Shown here: one piece after another, positions 1 to 9,649 of the stretch
Numbering within the stretch: position 1 is the first letter of the stretch
Layout: each line of letters begins with the position of its first letter
NCBI RefSeq assembly: GCF_007991495.1
Contig: NZ_BJYL01000039.1
Coordinates: 1-53,147 of the forward strand
Reading direction: 5' to 3'
Length of the DNA: 53,147 nt
Source of the DNA: Sporosarcina luteola
GTDB lineage: Bacteria > Bacillota > Bacilli > Bacillales_A > Planococcaceae
The notes under the pieces: generated by a model
Databases searched by the model: none
Told to the model about the DNA's origin: nothing
What the model saw: only the letters and a program-made list of their open reading frames with translations
Translations under genes and position numbers: made by a program

Positions 1-576
1 TCACTCCCTCCTACTCGATTTAATTTCCCGTTCTGGTTTATATAAATAAAGCTTCGGCAACTCTGGATCATCCTTCACCAGCCATTCATCCGGCAGTTTA
101 CGTAATTCCTTATACATCGCAAAATCACCAGCTGCACCACCAATAAGAAAAGCAGCCAAGGTAAGCCAAATACCATTCCCGATCGCCAATCCAATAATTG
201 CGGGTACAACACCCGTCGTCCAAAATGGAAGCAATAACGCCTTGCGGATAGCCTTATTCGTCATCGGTACATCAGTCGTCGCATAAGCAATCCCCAGCTT
301 AAGATTCATCCCAACAATCATACTTCTCCAAGGCACCTTGCCAAACACTCTAAAACCAAGCAAATGAAAAAGCTCATGGAGAACAATCAATAGAACATAA
401 CCGCCCACAAAAAACAACACACTCCAAATAGTAATGGAGTAAGTGAATTCCCCTTCAATCAACACTTTCAAAATGATCAACCCAATAAGTGATAGAAAAG
501 TAAGCCACAATCCACCCTTCGCCACCTTCGGCAAATCAATCTCAATGATCTTATCTGGTTCAGCCTCAATTCCCAT
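1..576 (-). CDS. DUF3267 family membrane protein, putative zincin
   Basis: A protein of about 191 residues with several hydrophobic segments. It carries an HExxH zinc-protease motif (HELFH) inside a membrane helix about one third of the way in, followed by the C-terminal layout of DUF3267 proteins (GDFAMYKELR, then a short charged tail). Family knowledge: DUF3267 proteins are predicted membrane metallopeptidases of unknown substrate. The start at MGIEAEP is preferred over a start 10 codons upstream because GAGGGGTGA lies just before it. The stop codon is the first three bases of the window. It is transcribed away from rpsF and is not part of that operon. The fold assignment is fairly secure; protease activity is only inferred from the motif. 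Confidence 0.75.
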   Translation of the reverse strand: MGIEAEPDKIIEIDLPKVAKGGLWLTFLSLIGLIILKVLIEGEFTYSITIWSVLFFVGGYVLLIVLHELFHLLGFRVFGKVPWRSMIVGMNLKLGIAYATTDVPMTNKAIRKALLLPFWTTGVVPAIIGLAIGNGIWLTLAAFLIGGAAGDFAMYKELRKLPDEWLVKDDPELPKLYLYKPEREIKSSRRE

Positions 577-651
577 CAAATCACCCCTCACAATAAGTAT
601 ACACAATTTGGATATACTAAATTTACAAATTTAAAAGTAACTTGCTAAGGA

Positions 652-690
652 TTGTAGTGGAGGGCGGCGACTCCAGCGGGAAGCGGAAAT
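652..690. repeat. remnant of a dispersed Bacillales GC-rich repeat
   Basis: A GC-rich stretch between the DUF3267 gene and the rpsF promoter contains GGCGGCGACTCCAGCGGGAA. From memory this matches the left end of a repeat scattered through Sporosarcina, Lysinibacillus and Bacillus intergenic regions (GCGGAAGGCGGCGACTCC...). Only the left part is present, so it is a fragment. Confidence 0.45.
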
Positions 691-713
691 CCGATTTTAA
701 TGAAATTTAATGC

Positions 714-742
714 TTGAATATCCAAGAACACCATGCTAAAAT
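714..742 (+). promoter_or_regulatory. SigA-type promoter of the rpsF operon
   Basis: TTGAAT and TAAAAT are separated by exactly 17 bp, and the -10 is preceded by TGC (extended -10). It lies about 80 bp upstream of rpsF, leaving room for the leader element. Confidence 0.7.
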
Positions 743-768
743 GTATTGATGTGAGTAATAAGATTACT

Positions 769-812
769 TACTCCTTGCCCGCCGTAACAAGTGGGCCAAA
801 GTCCATAAGGAG
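769..812 (+). promoter_or_regulatory. S6:S18 autoregulatory leader element
   Basis: CTCCTT at 771-776 is perfectly complementary to the rpsF ribosome binding site AAGGAG at 807-812. Inside, GCCC (777-780) pairs with GGGC (793-796) around a loop beginning GCCG. Family knowledge: in many bacteria the S6:S18 complex binds a CCG-containing motif in the rpsF leader that mimics its 16S rRNA site. Inference: excess S6/S18 stabilises the hairpin that hides the ribosome binding site and lowers translation. Confidence 0.65.
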
Positions 813-822
813 GTGACTACAG

Positions 823-1110
823 ATGAGAAAGTACGAAATCATGTACATCATCCGTCCAACAGTAGAAGATGAAGCTAAAAAAGCGTTGATCACTCGTTTC
901 GATGAAATCCTTACTTCTAACGGAGCGGAAATCATCGAGTCGAAAGAGTGGGGCAAGCGTCGTCTTGCTTACGAAATCGACGACTTGCGTGAAGGCTACT
1001 ACCAATTGGTAACAGCTAACGCAGGTACTGAAGCAATCGATGAATTCAATCGTCTTGCGAACATCAATGAAGATATCATTCGTCATATGGCAGTTCGTCT
1101 AGACAACTAA
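823..1110 (+). CDS. rpsF: 30S ribosomal protein S6
   Basis: A 95-residue protein with the full S6 signature: it begins [12 protein letters not shown], has the [12 protein letters not shown] segment in the middle, and ends with RHMAVRLDN. It binds the central domain of 16S rRNA together with S18. The start is fixed by AAGGAGGTG ten bases upstream. It is the first gene of rpsF-ssb-rpsR, with promoter at 714-742 and an autoregulatory hairpin at 769-812. Length and context match B. subtilis. Confidence 0.98.
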   Translation: MRKYEIMYIIRPTVEDEAKKALITRFDEILTSNGAEIIESKEWGKRRLAYEIDDLREGYYQLVTANAGTEAIDEFNRLANINEDIIRHMAVRLDN

Positions 1111-1173
1111 TCCATAAAAAACGAAATGCTGTTAAAAGGTGGAACTTGAAAATGATGAGGGGGTTGTATTCTG

Positions 1174-1695
1174 ATGATTAACCGTGTCGTTTTAGTTGGC
1201 CGATTGACAAAAGATCCTGAACTCAAGTATACACAATCCGGTGTTGCGGTCACACGCTTCACACTGGCAGTGAATCGCACATTCTCGAACCAACAGGGAG
1301 AGCGTGAAGCAGATTTCATCAACTGTGTCACTTGGAGAAAACAGGCGGAGAATACCGCAAACTTTTTGCGCAAAGGAAGTCTTGCCGGAATCGAAGGCCG
1401 TATCCAAACGAGCAGCTTTGATGGACAAGATGGCAAACGCGTCTTTATGACGGAAGTCGTAGCGGACAGCGTTCAATTCCTTGAACCGCGAAATGCGAAT
1501 TCTACGAATTCTGAGAGATCTGGAGCTGCTTATAATAGTGCACCACGAAACGAACAGCCTTACTATCAGAACCAGCAGCCGAATCAAAATTATCAACAAC
1601 CAGCCCAACAACAAAACTATACACGCACTGATGATGATCCATTTTCAGTAGGCAGCGGTCCGATAGAAGTATCGGATGACGATCTGCCATTCTGA
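1174..1695 (+). CDS. ssb: single-stranded DNA-binding protein
   Basis: A 173-residue protein with an N-terminal OB fold of about 105 residues ([20 protein letters not shown]), a Q/N/P-rich flexible linker, and the acidic C-terminal tip DDDLPF. Family knowledge: SSB coats single-stranded DNA at forks, and the tip recruits partners such as primosomal and repair proteins. It lies between rpsF and rpsR, the standard Bacillota arrangement, and corresponds to SsbA rather than the shorter competence paralogue because the linker and acidic tip are complete. Confidence 0.97.
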   Translation: MINRVVLVGRLTKDPELKYTQSGVAVTRFTLAVNRTFSNQQGEREADFINCVTWRKQAENTANFLRKGSLAGIEGRIQTSSFDGQDGKRVFMTEVVADSVQFLEPRNANSTNSERSGAAYNSAPRNEQPYYQNQQPNQNYQQPAQQQNYTRTDDDPFSVGSGPIEVSDDDLPF

Positions 1696-1738
1696 TAATC
1701 ACTGTCATTGACGTAGTCAAGTAAGGAGGGAAAGCGAT

Positions 1739-1975
1739 ATGGCACCACGCCGTGGAGGTAAAAGACGCCGTAAAGTCTGCTATTTTACATCGAATAACAT
1801 TACACATATCGATTATAAAGATACTGATCTACTTAAGAAATTCGTTTCTGAACGTGGAAAGATCTTGCCTCGCCGTGTAACTGGTACAAGCGCAAAATAT
1901 CAGCGTAAATTAACGACTGCTATTAAACGTGCTCGTATTATGGCACTTCTTCCGTTCGTAGCAGAAGAAAGATAA
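1739..1975 (+). CDS. rpsR: 30S ribosomal protein S18
   Basis: A 78-residue basic protein with the S18 core: [14 protein letters not shown], then [20 protein letters not shown] and [30 protein letters not shown]. It forms a heterodimer with S6 on 16S rRNA. A strong AAGGAGGG precedes the ATG. It is the last gene of the operon and is followed directly by a rho-independent terminator. Confidence 0.98.
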   Translation: MAPRRGGKRRRKVCYFTSNNITHIDYKDTDLLKKFVSERGKILPRRVTGTSAKYQRKLTTAIKRARIMALLPFVAEER

Positions 1976-1989
1976 AAAAAAATATTTTT

Positions 1990-2034
1990 AACCGCCTTGT
2001 GAAACCGGCACTCCCGGTCCAAAGGCGGTTTTTT
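1990..2034 (+). terminator. rho-independent terminator after rpsR
   Basis: AACCGCCTT (1990-1998) pairs with AAGGCGGTT (2022-2030), with an inner ACCGG/CCGGT stem, followed by a T run. Confidence 0.9.
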
Positions 2035-2174
2035 GATATGAACCGGGAAGATCCATGCATGCAGTCTTTGGTTTAATGGTTCCAATCATGATACAATTGA
2101 AGGAACTCACATTCATTGAGGCAATGGACAATTACGAAGAAAGTAGTCCATTGGCTGGACGGAGGAAATGACTG

Positions 2175-3116
2175 ATGCAAGACCAATCAAAAAAAATCAC
2201 ATATGGTGCGATGATGTTAGCACTATTCATCATCCTATTAGCAGGAGCATTCTTCATCCCCTTATTCGGTGTGATTATGCTGATTTTCACCCCATTGCCA
2301 ATCATTCTTTATCGGTTGCGGCATGATCGGGGGTCAACGATTCTTGTTGTGGCGGTGGCAAATCTGCTGGCACTGCCGATAGGAGGCCCCGTTTTATGGT
2401 TCCTTGCTTTCTTATTTGGAGTGATGGGCATGCTCATTGCTGAGTCGATACAACTTGGAAAATCTAAACTGTATACGTTTATGGCTTCCGGGCTCTATTT
2501 AATCATCATGGGAGTTGTGTTCTATTTGGTGCTTGCTTTGTTTTTCGAGGTGAATATCATGGATACTCTCATGACATTGTTGAAGGAGTCCGAAGAACAA
2601 TTCAAGGCATCGTTAAACAGCTTTGGCGCATTTCCTGAGTCCTATGAAAAAATAGTAACTGACGCATTCACGATGTACCGGACGTCCATTCCAGCTGTGT
2701 TCATTCTATCGGTATATGTATTTACATTCTTGATGGTGATCCCTAACTTCGAGGTGCTTCGACGACTAGGTCATGACGTACCGAAGTTCCCGCCATTCCG
2801 TGACATGAAATTGCCTGTTATTACTATTTTTATTTACGGGTTACTCATTTTATTGCCTTTCATAATGGAGATGTCGCCAGACTCGACGGCATATTTAATG
2901 TATGTCAATGCAACAGTCATTTTAAGGTCATTGCTGTTATTGCAAGGGCTGGCATTAGTTCATTATTTTATGCACAGAATGAAGTTGCCTGGAATCGTAA
3001 CATTTTTTGCAACCATTTTTGCTTTATTACTCAGTCAAATAACCACACTTCTTGGCATACTTGATATAGGTATGAATATCCGGGCTTGGATCGGGAAAGA
3101 CAACTTGAAGAAGTAA
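2175..3116 (+). CDS. yybS: DUF2232 membrane protein YybS
   Basis: A 313-residue, strongly hydrophobic protein with about eight predicted membrane helices and short loops. It sits immediately upstream of gdpP and rplI, the position of yybS (DUF2232) in Bacillales. The start is supported by ACGGAGGAA upstream. The function is not established; its genetic linkage to the c-di-AMP phosphodiesterase is conserved. The end of the gene is separated from the gdpP start by only about 10 bases, so co-transcription is expected. Confidence 0.85.
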   Translation: MQDQSKKITYGAMMLALFIILLAGAFFIPLFGVIMLIFTPLPIILYRLRHDRGSTILVVAVANLLALPIGGPVLWFLAFLFGVMGMLIAESIQLGKSKLYTFMASGLYLIIMGVVFYLVLALFFEVNIMDTLMTLLKESEEQFKASLNSFGAFPESYEKIVTDAFTMYRTSIPAVFILSVYVFTFLMVIPNFEVLRRLGHDVPKFPPFRDMKLPVITIFIYGLLILLPFIMEMSPDSTAYLMYVNATVILRSLLLLQGLALVHYFMHRMKLPGIVTFFATIFALLLSQITTLLGILDIGMNIRAWIGKDNLKK

Positions 3117-3127
3117 GGGGGGAGACA

Positions 3128-5098
3128 ATGAAGTCATTTTTTAGAAGAAGAGCTATCCGATATCCATTGACTGTCATCTCTCTCCTTGGATTGATGGCAG
3201 CCGTTCTGCTGTTTCTATCGAACTTCTGGGCAGGCCTTCTATTCACGATTCCTTTCATTTTAGCAGTTGGACTTTCTTGGAAGATTGAAGATCAGACATA
3301 TGTGGAAACGGAAAAACATATTGAATCTCTTTCTTATCGGATGAAAAGAGTGGGAGAAGAGGCATTGCTGGAATTGCCGATCGCCATTATTCTTTTCAAT
3401 GAAAAAAATATCATTGAATGGGCGAACCCCTCTGCAGTAACAATCTTTAATAAAGAGACGTTGATCGGTGAAGAATTGTTTCATCTATCAGAAGCATTTC
3501 ATTCGATACTTAAAAGTGAAGAATCAAAGACACCGCCGTTGAAGATTGGGACTTCAACCTATAAAGTCATTTACAAGGCTGAAGAGAAACTACTATATCT
3601 ATTTGATATTACTGAAAAAGTGGAGATGGAATCACTATATTATAAAGATCGTACAGTTCTTGGAATCATGCTCGTCGATAATTATGATGAGCTTGCCCAG
3701 ACGATGGATGATCAGATGAGGAGCCATCTTAATTCACTTGTTACGTCCCTTGTAAATAGTTGGGCAACGGAGAACGGTATTTTCGTGAAAAGGATTGCAT
3801 CCGATCGTTTTCTAGCAGTTTTTAATGAAGAGATTTTATCCAAATTGGAAACCGCAAAATTTACGATCCTCGATGATATACGTGAAAAGACGGCTATACA
3901 GAATGCTGGATTGACGCTAAGCATCGGGGTTGGTACCGGCTCCGCAGCTCTTACCGAATTAGGAGAACTTGCCCAATCCAGCTTGGACCTTGTACTAGGT
4001 CGTGGCGGTGATCAAGTCGCTATTAAGCATACGGATGGGAAGCTGAAGTTTTTCGGCGGGAAAACAAACCCTGTGGAGAAACGGACCCGGGTGCGTGCCA
4101 GGGTCATTTCACATGCCTTGCGCGATTTAATCCAAGGCAGCGATAAAGTAGTGGTCATGGGCCATAAAATGCCCGATATGGATGCGATAGGGGCCTCAAT
4201 CGGTGTACGTAAGATGGCGAGGATGAACAATGTTGAAGGGTATGTCGTCCTCAATTTCGACGAGCTTGACGGCAGTGTCACAAGGCTGATGGATGAAATC
4301 AACAAGGACGATAAATTATTTCAACAATTCATCGATCCTGAAACCGCCTTGTCGATGTTGACGGATAAATCTCTTCTCGTCATTGTAGACACACATAAAC
4401 CAAGCATGGTCATTGATGAGAGGTTGATTGACAAAGCTGAGAAGGTTGTCGTTGTCGATCACCATAGGCGTGGGGAGGAATTCATCAATAATACGATGCT
4501 CGTCTATATGGAACCTTATGCCTCGTCAACTGCGGAGCTTGTGACGGAATTGCTTGAGTACCAACCGAAGCATGAAAAGTTAACAACACTCGAAGCGACT
4601 GCACTTCTTGCCGGTATTGTTGTAGATACGAAAAGCTTCACGTTGCGTACGGGATCCAGGACATTTGAAGCCGCGTCCTATTTACGGACGAATGGGGCAG
4701 ATACCGTGCTCGTGCAACGCCTGCTGAAGGAAGATATCGAGACATATATCGAACGGTCCAAAATCATTGAAACTGTTGAGCTCATGCCCTCAGGCATTGC
4801 TATTGCAAAAGGGCAGGAAGGAGTCGCGTATGGTTCAGTGCTCATCGCACAGACCGCGGATATCCTGTTGACGATGAAAGGGGTAATCGCCTCGTTCGTC
4901 ATCGCATCCCGTGCAGACGGCAAGATTGGAATCAGTGCCCGGTCACTCGGGGAACTGAATGTCCAACTAGTCATGGAAGAGCTCGGAGGCGGTGGACATT
5001 TGACGAATGCCGCCTGCCAACTGGAAGTGGAAACAATACAAGAAGCGGAAGAATTATTGAAATCCGCATTAGAAGATAAATTGGAAAGGGGAAAATGA
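3128..5098 (+). CDS. gdpP: cyclic-di-AMP phosphodiesterase GdpP
   Basis: About 656 residues: two N-terminal membrane helices, a PAS-like domain, a degenerate GGDEF domain, then DHH and DHHA1 phosphoesterase domains. Metal-binding motifs are visible: [20 protein letters not shown] and VVVDHHRRG, plus the C-terminal [11 protein letters not shown]. Family knowledge: GdpP hydrolyses c-di-AMP to pApA and thereby affects cell wall, potassium and osmotic homeostasis. The start [13 protein letters not shown] is chosen because AAGGGGGGAGA lies just before it; an upstream in-frame start would overlap yybS. It overlaps rplI's first possible ATG in ATGA, suggesting coupling. Confidence 0.95.
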   Translation: MKSFFRRRAIRYPLTVISLLGLMAAVLLFLSNFWAGLLFTIPFILAVGLSWKIEDQTYVETEKHIESLSYRMKRVGEEALLELPIAIILFNEKNIIEWANPSAVTIFNKETLIGEELFHLSEAFHSILKSEESKTPPLKIGTSTYKVIYKAEEKLLYLFDITEKVEMESLYYKDRTVLGIMLVDNYDELAQTMDDQMRSHLNSLVTSLVNSWATENGIFVKRIASDRFLAVFNEEILSKLETAKFTILDDIREKTAIQNAGLTLSIGVGTGSAALTELGELAQSSLDLVLGRGGDQVAIKHTDGKLKFFGGKTNPVEKRTRVRARVISHALRDLIQGSDKVVVMGHKMPDMDAIGASIGVRKMARMNNVEGYVVLNFDELDGSVTRLMDEINKDDKLFQQFIDPETALSMLTDKSLLVIVDTHKPSMVIDERLIDKAEKVVVVDHHRRGEEFINNTMLVYMEPYASSTAELVTELLEYQPKHEKLTTLEATALLAGIVVDTKSFTLRTGSRTFEAASYLRTNGADTVLVQRLLKEDIETYIERSKIIETVELMPSGIAIAKGQEGVAYGSVLIAQTADILLTMKGVIASFVIASRADGKIGISARSLGELNVQLVMEELGGGGHLTNAACQLEVETIQEAEELLKSALEDKLERGK

Positions 5099-5100
5099 CG

Positions 5101-5547
5101 ATGAAAGTAATTTTCTTGAAAGATGTCAAAGGCAAAGGTAAAAAAGGTGAAGTGAAAGAAGTTTCAGTAGGCTATGCACAAAACTTCCTGTTGAAAAATA
5201 AATTAGCAATTGAAGCGACACCCGCAAGTCTTAGCCAGTTGGAAGGTCAGAAGAAACGTGCGGAGAAAGACGCCGCGCAAGAATTAGCTGATGCGAAAAG
5301 GTTGAAGGAACAGATTGACGAGAAAACGGTGGAAATGAAAGCAAAATCCGGAGAGGGCGGACGGCTTTTCGGCTCCATCACAACTAAGCAAATTGCAGAC
5401 GCCTTGGAAAAAACGCATAAAATTAAAGTGGATCGTCGTAAAATGGAACTGCCTGATGCAATACGGGCCCTCGGCTATACAAATGTGCCGATTAAACTGC
5501 ACCCGGAAGTTACAGCTACGCTTAAAGTCCATGTAACCGAAGAATGA
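5101..5547 (+). CDS. rplI: 50S ribosomal protein L9
   Basis: A 148-residue protein that begins [18 protein letters not shown], the L9 N-terminal domain, followed by the long connecting helix and the C-terminal domain containing [16 protein letters not shown] and [16 protein letters not shown]. It binds the L1-stalk side of the 50S subunit. An ATG six bases upstream overlaps the gdpP stop, but the second ATG has better spacing from GGAAAGGGG and matches the family N terminus. Confidence 0.97.
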   Translation: MKVIFLKDVKGKGKKGEVKEVSVGYAQNFLLKNKLAIEATPASLSQLEGQKKRAEKDAAQELADAKRLKEQIDEKTVEMKAKSGEGGRLFGSITTKQIADALEKTHKIKVDRRKMELPDAIRALGYTNVPIKLHPEVTATLKVHVTEE

Positions 5548-5559
5548 TAGGGAGCGATA

Positions 5560-6918
5560 ATGATGGACCAGGTATATGATCGCGTCCCTCCGCATAATAA
5601 CGAAGCGGAACAATCGGTCATCGGGGCGATCTTCCTGCAACCGGAAGCGCTGATCACGGCGTCGGAGATCCTCCGTCCGGACGACTTCTATAGGACAGCT
5701 CACGAAAAAATATTCGACACGATGCTTATCCTGAGCGATAAAGGACAAGCCATTGACGTAGTGACTGTCACCGAAGAGCTTTCCGCGAAGAAGGAATTGG
5801 AAGACGTCGGAGGCATTTCTTATTTAACCGAAATTGCAAATGCTGTACCAACAGCGGCAAACATCGAATACTATGCAAAGATTGTTGAAGAGAAGTCCAT
5901 TTTAAGACGTCTTATTCGTGTAGCCACCAATATCGTGGAAGAAGGTTTCACGAAAGAGGATGAAGTAGAAGCGGTTCTTTCAGAAGCCGAAAAAAGGATT
6001 ATGGAAGTCTCCAACAGGAAAAATGCAGGGGACTTTAAGCATATAAAAGATGTCCTTGTCGAAACGTATGATAATATCGAGCTTCTTCATACGAGAAAAG
6101 GGGAAGTGACGGGTATTCCAACCGGTTTCCGCGACCTTGACAAGATTACTGCGGGCTTTCAACGGAATGATCTCATTATCGTAGCAGCTCGGCCTTCCGT
6201 CGGTAAGACGGCATTTGCATTGAACGTGGCGCAAAACGTGGCGACCAAGACGGATGAGAACGTCGCGATTTTCAGTTTGGAGATGGGTGCAGAACAACTG
6301 GTCATGCGTATGCTTTGTGCAGAAGGGAATATTGATGCGCAAGTGTTGCGTACGGGGAACTTGGAGGCAGAGGATTGGCGGAAATTGACGATGGCAATGG
6401 GCAGCTTGTCCAATGCGGGGATTTTCATCGATGACTCGCCAGGTATCCGTATTAACGAAATTCGTTCGAAATGCAGACGGCTTCAACAAGAGCATGGTCT
6501 TGGCATGATCATGATCGATTATTTGCAGCTCATTATGGGGAGTGGCCGTTCTGGAGAGAATCGTCAGCAGGAAGTATCTGAAATCTCTCGATCGTTAAAA
6601 GCGCTTGCGCGTGAATTGAAGATCCCGGTCATCGCACTCTCCCAGCTTTCCCGAGGCGTTGAGCAACGTCAGGACAAACGTCCGATGATGTCCGACTTGC
6701 GGGAATCAGGAAGTATTGAGCAGGATGCCGATATCGTTTCATTCCTTTACCGGGAAGATTACTATGACAAGGAAACAGAGAATCAGAATATGATTGAAAT
6801 TATTATAGCGAAGCAGCGGAATGGTCCTACCGGTACCGTCACACTTGCCTTCGCGAAAGAGTATAATAAATTCTTGAACATCGATTGGAGCCAACACCAG
6901 GCACCGTCCTATCAATAA
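5560..6918 (+). CDS. dnaB: replicative DNA helicase DnaB (B. subtilis DnaC)
   Basis: A 452-residue hexameric helicase. The N-terminal domain starts RVPPHNNEAEQSVIGAIF. The RecA-like motor has Walker A (AARPSVGKTAFALN) around residue 210 and Walker B (MIMIDYLQLI) around residue 320, followed by KALARELKIPVIALSQLSRG and the arginine-containing AKQRNGPTG near the end. It unwinds DNA at the replication fork and interacts with primase and loader. It follows rplI by 12 bases, so it is the last gene of the yybS-gdpP-rplI-dnaB run, closed by a terminator. Confidence 0.98.
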   Translation: MMDQVYDRVPPHNNEAEQSVIGAIFLQPEALITASEILRPDDFYRTAHEKIFDTMLILSDKGQAIDVVTVTEELSAKKELEDVGGISYLTEIANAVPTAANIEYYAKIVEEKSILRRLIRVATNIVEEGFTKEDEVEAVLSEAEKRIMEVSNRKNAGDFKHIKDVLVETYDNIELLHTRKGEVTGIPTGFRDLDKITAGFQRNDLIIVAARPSVGKTAFALNVAQNVATKTDENVAIFSLEMGAEQLVMRMLCAEGNIDAQVLRTGNLEAEDWRKLTMAMGSLSNAGIFIDDSPGIRINEIRSKCRRLQQEHGLGMIMIDYLQLIMGSGRSGENRQQEVSEISRSLKALARELKIPVIALSQLSRGVEQRQDKRPMMSDLRESGSIEQDADIVSFLYREDYYDKETENQNMIEIIIAKQRNGPTGTVTLAFAKEYNKFLNIDWSQHQAPSYQ

Positions 6919-6921
6919 ACG

Positions 6922-6964
6922 AAGCCTTGGTCATTCTGTAAAAACAGACGATCAAGGCTTTTTT
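6922..6964 (+). terminator. terminator after dnaB
   Basis: AAGCCTTGGT pairs with ATCAAGGCTT across a 19-base loop and is followed by a T6 run. Confidence 0.85.
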
Positions 6965-7047
6965 GGTGCAGAAATCCTGGTTTTAGGAATTTGGTCTATG
7001 TACTTTTTACTAACTTATGTAAAAAAATAAGAATAATTGGTTACAAT

Positions 7048-7064
7048 ACTACAATTTCATTACA
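7048..7064 (-). promoter_or_regulatory. putative WalR binding site
   Basis: Read on the minus strand, TGTAAT-N5-TGTAGT fits the WalR consensus TGTWAH-N5-TGTWAH with one mismatch. A further TGTAAC half-site lies at 7040-7045. It is about 115 bp upstream of the peptidase start. A weak promoter, CTGACA near 7077 with TG-N-TAAATT ending at 7107, lies immediately downstream of the box. WalR commonly controls peptidoglycan hydrolases, and walR is the next gene. Confidence 0.5.
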
Positions 7065-7179
7065 AAGTGTCGAAAACTGACAAGCCACTTAGCGGATATG
7101 GTAAATTAGAGAAGCGTGAAAATCTTTCATTAGGTTGATTGCCATATTTATAGGCATCAATCGGAAGGGGTCTCAAAAG

Positions 7180-8643
7180 ATGTTTTTCAAAGGTAGGGAA
7201 ATGAAGGAACATAAAGAGAGAAGTTTCCTATATAAGAAAATCCAAAAGGTTGGATTCATTACAATATTATTTGCTGGAATTGGCATCAGTTCAGGCTATG
7301 CATTGGAAAAAAACGACGGTTCATCTATACATACAGTCTATCATGTTTATACGGATGGTCAGTACGTTGGAATGCTTTCGGACGATAAAAAGATAGAGCT
7401 GCTCAAAGAAGAGGAATTACAGAAAGTGGCCTCCGAATTCGAAGGTATCCCATTGGAAATTGGTACAGAGCTATCTGTCGTGCCGGAAAAAGTATTTACC
7501 GTTGGAACAGATGATGAAAAGGTTCTTGGAGAACTACAAGGCTTGCTGTCCGTGGAGGCAGAAGCAGTCGGCATTCAAATTGGCGAAGACACACCAATCT
7601 ATGTTAGAGATATGACTGATTATGAAGAGCTAATCAAGGCACTTGCTTTACAAACAGTTACCGAACAGGAGCTTGTTGAATTTGAAGCCCGCAAACAGTC
7701 TACTGAACCTATACCACCGCTAAAGGAAAATGAAACGCGGTTAGCAAATATTCAATTCAGTGTCGATCTACAAGCGACAGAAGGACGAGTAGCCCCTGAA
7801 AAAATAAGAAGCGTTCAGGAAGCGAAAACCATTTTGAATAAAGGAACACTAGAAGAAAAGAAATACGCTATCGAACCAGGTGATGTATTGGGGAGCATTG
7901 CAAGCGCCCATAATATGTCGACTGCAACATTAATGGAACTGAATCCAGGCATCTCTGAAGATACGGTGCTGCAAATTGATCAGCAACTGAATGTGACAGT
8001 TCTTGAACCATTGGTCGAAGTAGAAGCGCATTATGAAACAAAAGAGATTGAACCTATCCAGTTCAAGAAGTTAACTGAAAAGGATGAATCCGTGTTCAAA
8101 GGCGAGAAAAGAGTAAAGCAAGAGGGAGCAGACGGTAGAAAGTCTGTAACTCGCATCGTTCGCAAAAAGAACGGTACAGTGATCGGAAAATCCGTAGCGG
8201 AAGAGCATGTTTTGGAAGAACCTGTACATGAAGTGACAGTTGTAGGTACGAAAGTTATGCCATCACGCGGAACAGGCAACTTCATGTGGCCTGCGGATGG
8301 CGGTTATGTTTCCAGCCAAATGGGTAAAAGATGGGGACGCGTACATCAAGGCATCGATATTGCGCGACCATCATCCCGTTCCATATTTGTAGCTGACAAC
8401 GGAGTCGTGACAGATGTTGGCTGGCATAGCACATACGGCAATCGGATCGTTGTTACACATAACAACGGCTATGAAACTTTATACGCCCATCTTTCATCAA
8501 TAAACGTCAAAGTTGGACAAACAGTGCCACAAGGAACAAAAATAGGTGTTATGGGCTCAACAGGACGCTCCACAGGCATGCATCTTCACTTCGAAGTGTT
8601 TAAGAACGGATCCAATATTAATCCTTTAAATGTGTTAAGATAA
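7180..8643 (+). CDS. secreted LysM/G5/M23 peptidoglycan peptidase
   Basis: About 487 residues. An N-terminal hydrophobic segment (GFITILFAGIGISSGYAL) acts as signal or anchor. A LysM domain follows in mid-protein (AIEPGDVLGSIASAHNMS ... LMELNPG), then a G5-like domain, and a C-terminal M23 peptidase. The zinc ligands of M23 are visible as HQGID and HLHFE, with YAHLSS between them. Expected role: cleavage of peptide cross-bridges during wall remodelling. The start at MFFKGREM is chosen for GGAAGGGG with 9-base spacing. The WalR-like box upstream and the adjacent wal operon suggest WalR control. Confidence 0.85.
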   Translation: MFFKGREMKEHKERSFLYKKIQKVGFITILFAGIGISSGYALEKNDGSSIHTVYHVYTDGQYVGMLSDDKKIELLKEEELQKVASEFEGIPLEIGTELSVVPEKVFTVGTDDEKVLGELQGLLSVEAEAVGIQIGEDTPIYVRDMTDYEELIKALALQTVTEQELVEFEARKQSTEPIPPLKENETRLANIQFSVDLQATEGRVAPEKIRSVQEAKTILNKGTLEEKKYAIEPGDVLGSIASAHNMSTATLMELNPGISEDTVLQIDQQLNVTVLEPLVEVEAHYETKEIEPIQFKKLTEKDESVFKGEKRVKQEGADGRKSVTRIVRKKNGTVIGKSVAEEHVLEEPVHEVTVVGTKVMPSRGTGNFMWPADGGYVSSQMGKRWGRVHQGIDIARPSSRSIFVADNGVVTDVGWHSTYGNRIVVTHNNGYETLYAHLSSINVKVGQTVPQGTKIGVMGSTGRSTGMHLHFEVFKNGSNINPLNVLR

Positions 8644-8655
8644 AGAATACGGATG

Positions 8656-8690
8656 GAGACGCCACAGTAATCTGTTGCCGTCTCTTTTTC
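8656..8690 (+). terminator. terminator after the M23 peptidase gene
   Basis: GAGACG (8656-8661) pairs with CGTCTC (8679-8684), with CACAG/CTGT inside, followed by T5. Confidence 0.7.
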
Positions 8691-8696
8691 TATTAT

Positions 8697-8806
8697 AAAG
8701 CGGAAAGCGGCGTTTAGCATCGAAGTGACCTGAGAGGCTGCCGCCTGGAGCTGGATTGAATTCCCCGGGAAATATCGATGGAAGTCCGGGAAATACCAAG
8801 AAGGTA
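8697..8806. repeat. decayed intergenic repeats, including a 21-bp duplication
   Basis: Between the terminator and walR are a GC-rich remnant (GCGGAAAGCGGC ... GCTGCCGCCTGGAGCTGGA) and two copies of a 21-bp unit starting CCGGGAAAT at 8765 and 8786. The second unit diverges after 10 bases. No coding sequence is seen here, and no convincing walR promoter was found in the remaining gap. Confidence 0.5.
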
Positions 8807-8933
8807 TATAAAGACTTGCATAGAATATAAATAGAGAGATTAAATTGCTCAGTGCCTATGCTTGTGTGAATTACATTGATAAGAGTTAAGAGATAATAAG
8901 AAGGCGCCAGCTTGGCGGGAAAGGGAATGAATT

Positions 8934-9644
8934 ATGCAAAATAAAACGATTCTTGTCGTAGATGATGAAAAACCGATTGCAGATATATTAGAGTTTAATT
9001 TAAAGAAGGAAGGTTTCAATGTCCATTGCGCGTATGACGGCGAAGAAGCGCTTGCGAAAGTCGAGGAAGTGCAGCCGGACATCATGCTGCTAGACATTAT
9101 GCTGCCGAAACGGGATGGCATGGAAGTATGCAGAGAGGTCCGGAAAAAGTATGATTTCCCAATCATCATGCTGACAGCGAAGGACTCAGAAATTGATAAA
9201 GTGCTTGGATTGGAATTAGGAGCGGATGATTACGTAACGAAGCCATTCGGGACACGTGAATTGATTGCCAGAGTGAAGGCGAACTTGCGCAGGCATTCAA
9301 AGACATTATCTGAAGAGCAGGATGAAGCATCTAATGAAATTACAGTCGGAAGCCTTGTTATTCAGCCTGATGCCTATTTGGTGCAAAAGCGGGGAGATTC
9401 CATTGAACTGACACATCGTGAATTCGAATTGTTGCACTACTTAGCTAAACATATTGGACAAGTGATGACGAGAGAACATCTTCTGCAAACAGTATGGGGT
9501 TACGATTACTTCGGGGATGTACGGACGGTGGATGTAACAATACGCCGTTTGCGTGAAAAGATTGAGGATACTCCAAGTCATCCGACTTGGATTGTGACGA
9601 GACGTGGTGTTGGCTACTATTTGCGTGATCCGGAACAGGAGTAA
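8934..9644 (+). CDS. walR: response regulator WalR (YycF)
   Basis: A 236-residue OmpR-type regulator: receiver domain with acidic pocket VVDDEKP, phosphoacceptor Asp54 ([12 protein letters not shown]) and KPFG loop, then a winged-helix output domain ([32 protein letters not shown]). WalR is the usually essential regulator of cell wall turnover in low-GC Gram-positives. It heads walR-walK-walH-walI-walJ-htrC. The walK ribosome binding site lies inside the end of walR. Confidence 0.97.
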   Translation: MQNKTILVVDDEKPIADILEFNLKKEGFNVHCAYDGEEALAKVEEVQPDIMLLDIMLPKRDGMEVCREVRKKYDFPIIMLTAKDSEIDKVLGLELGADDYVTKPFGTRELIARVKANLRRHSKTLSEEQDEASNEITVGSLVIQPDAYLVQKRGDSIELTHREFELLHYLAKHIGQVMTREHLLQTVWGYDYFGDVRTVDVTIRRLREKIEDTPSHPTWIVTRRGVGYYLRDPEQE

Positions 9645-9649
9645 AAGAA

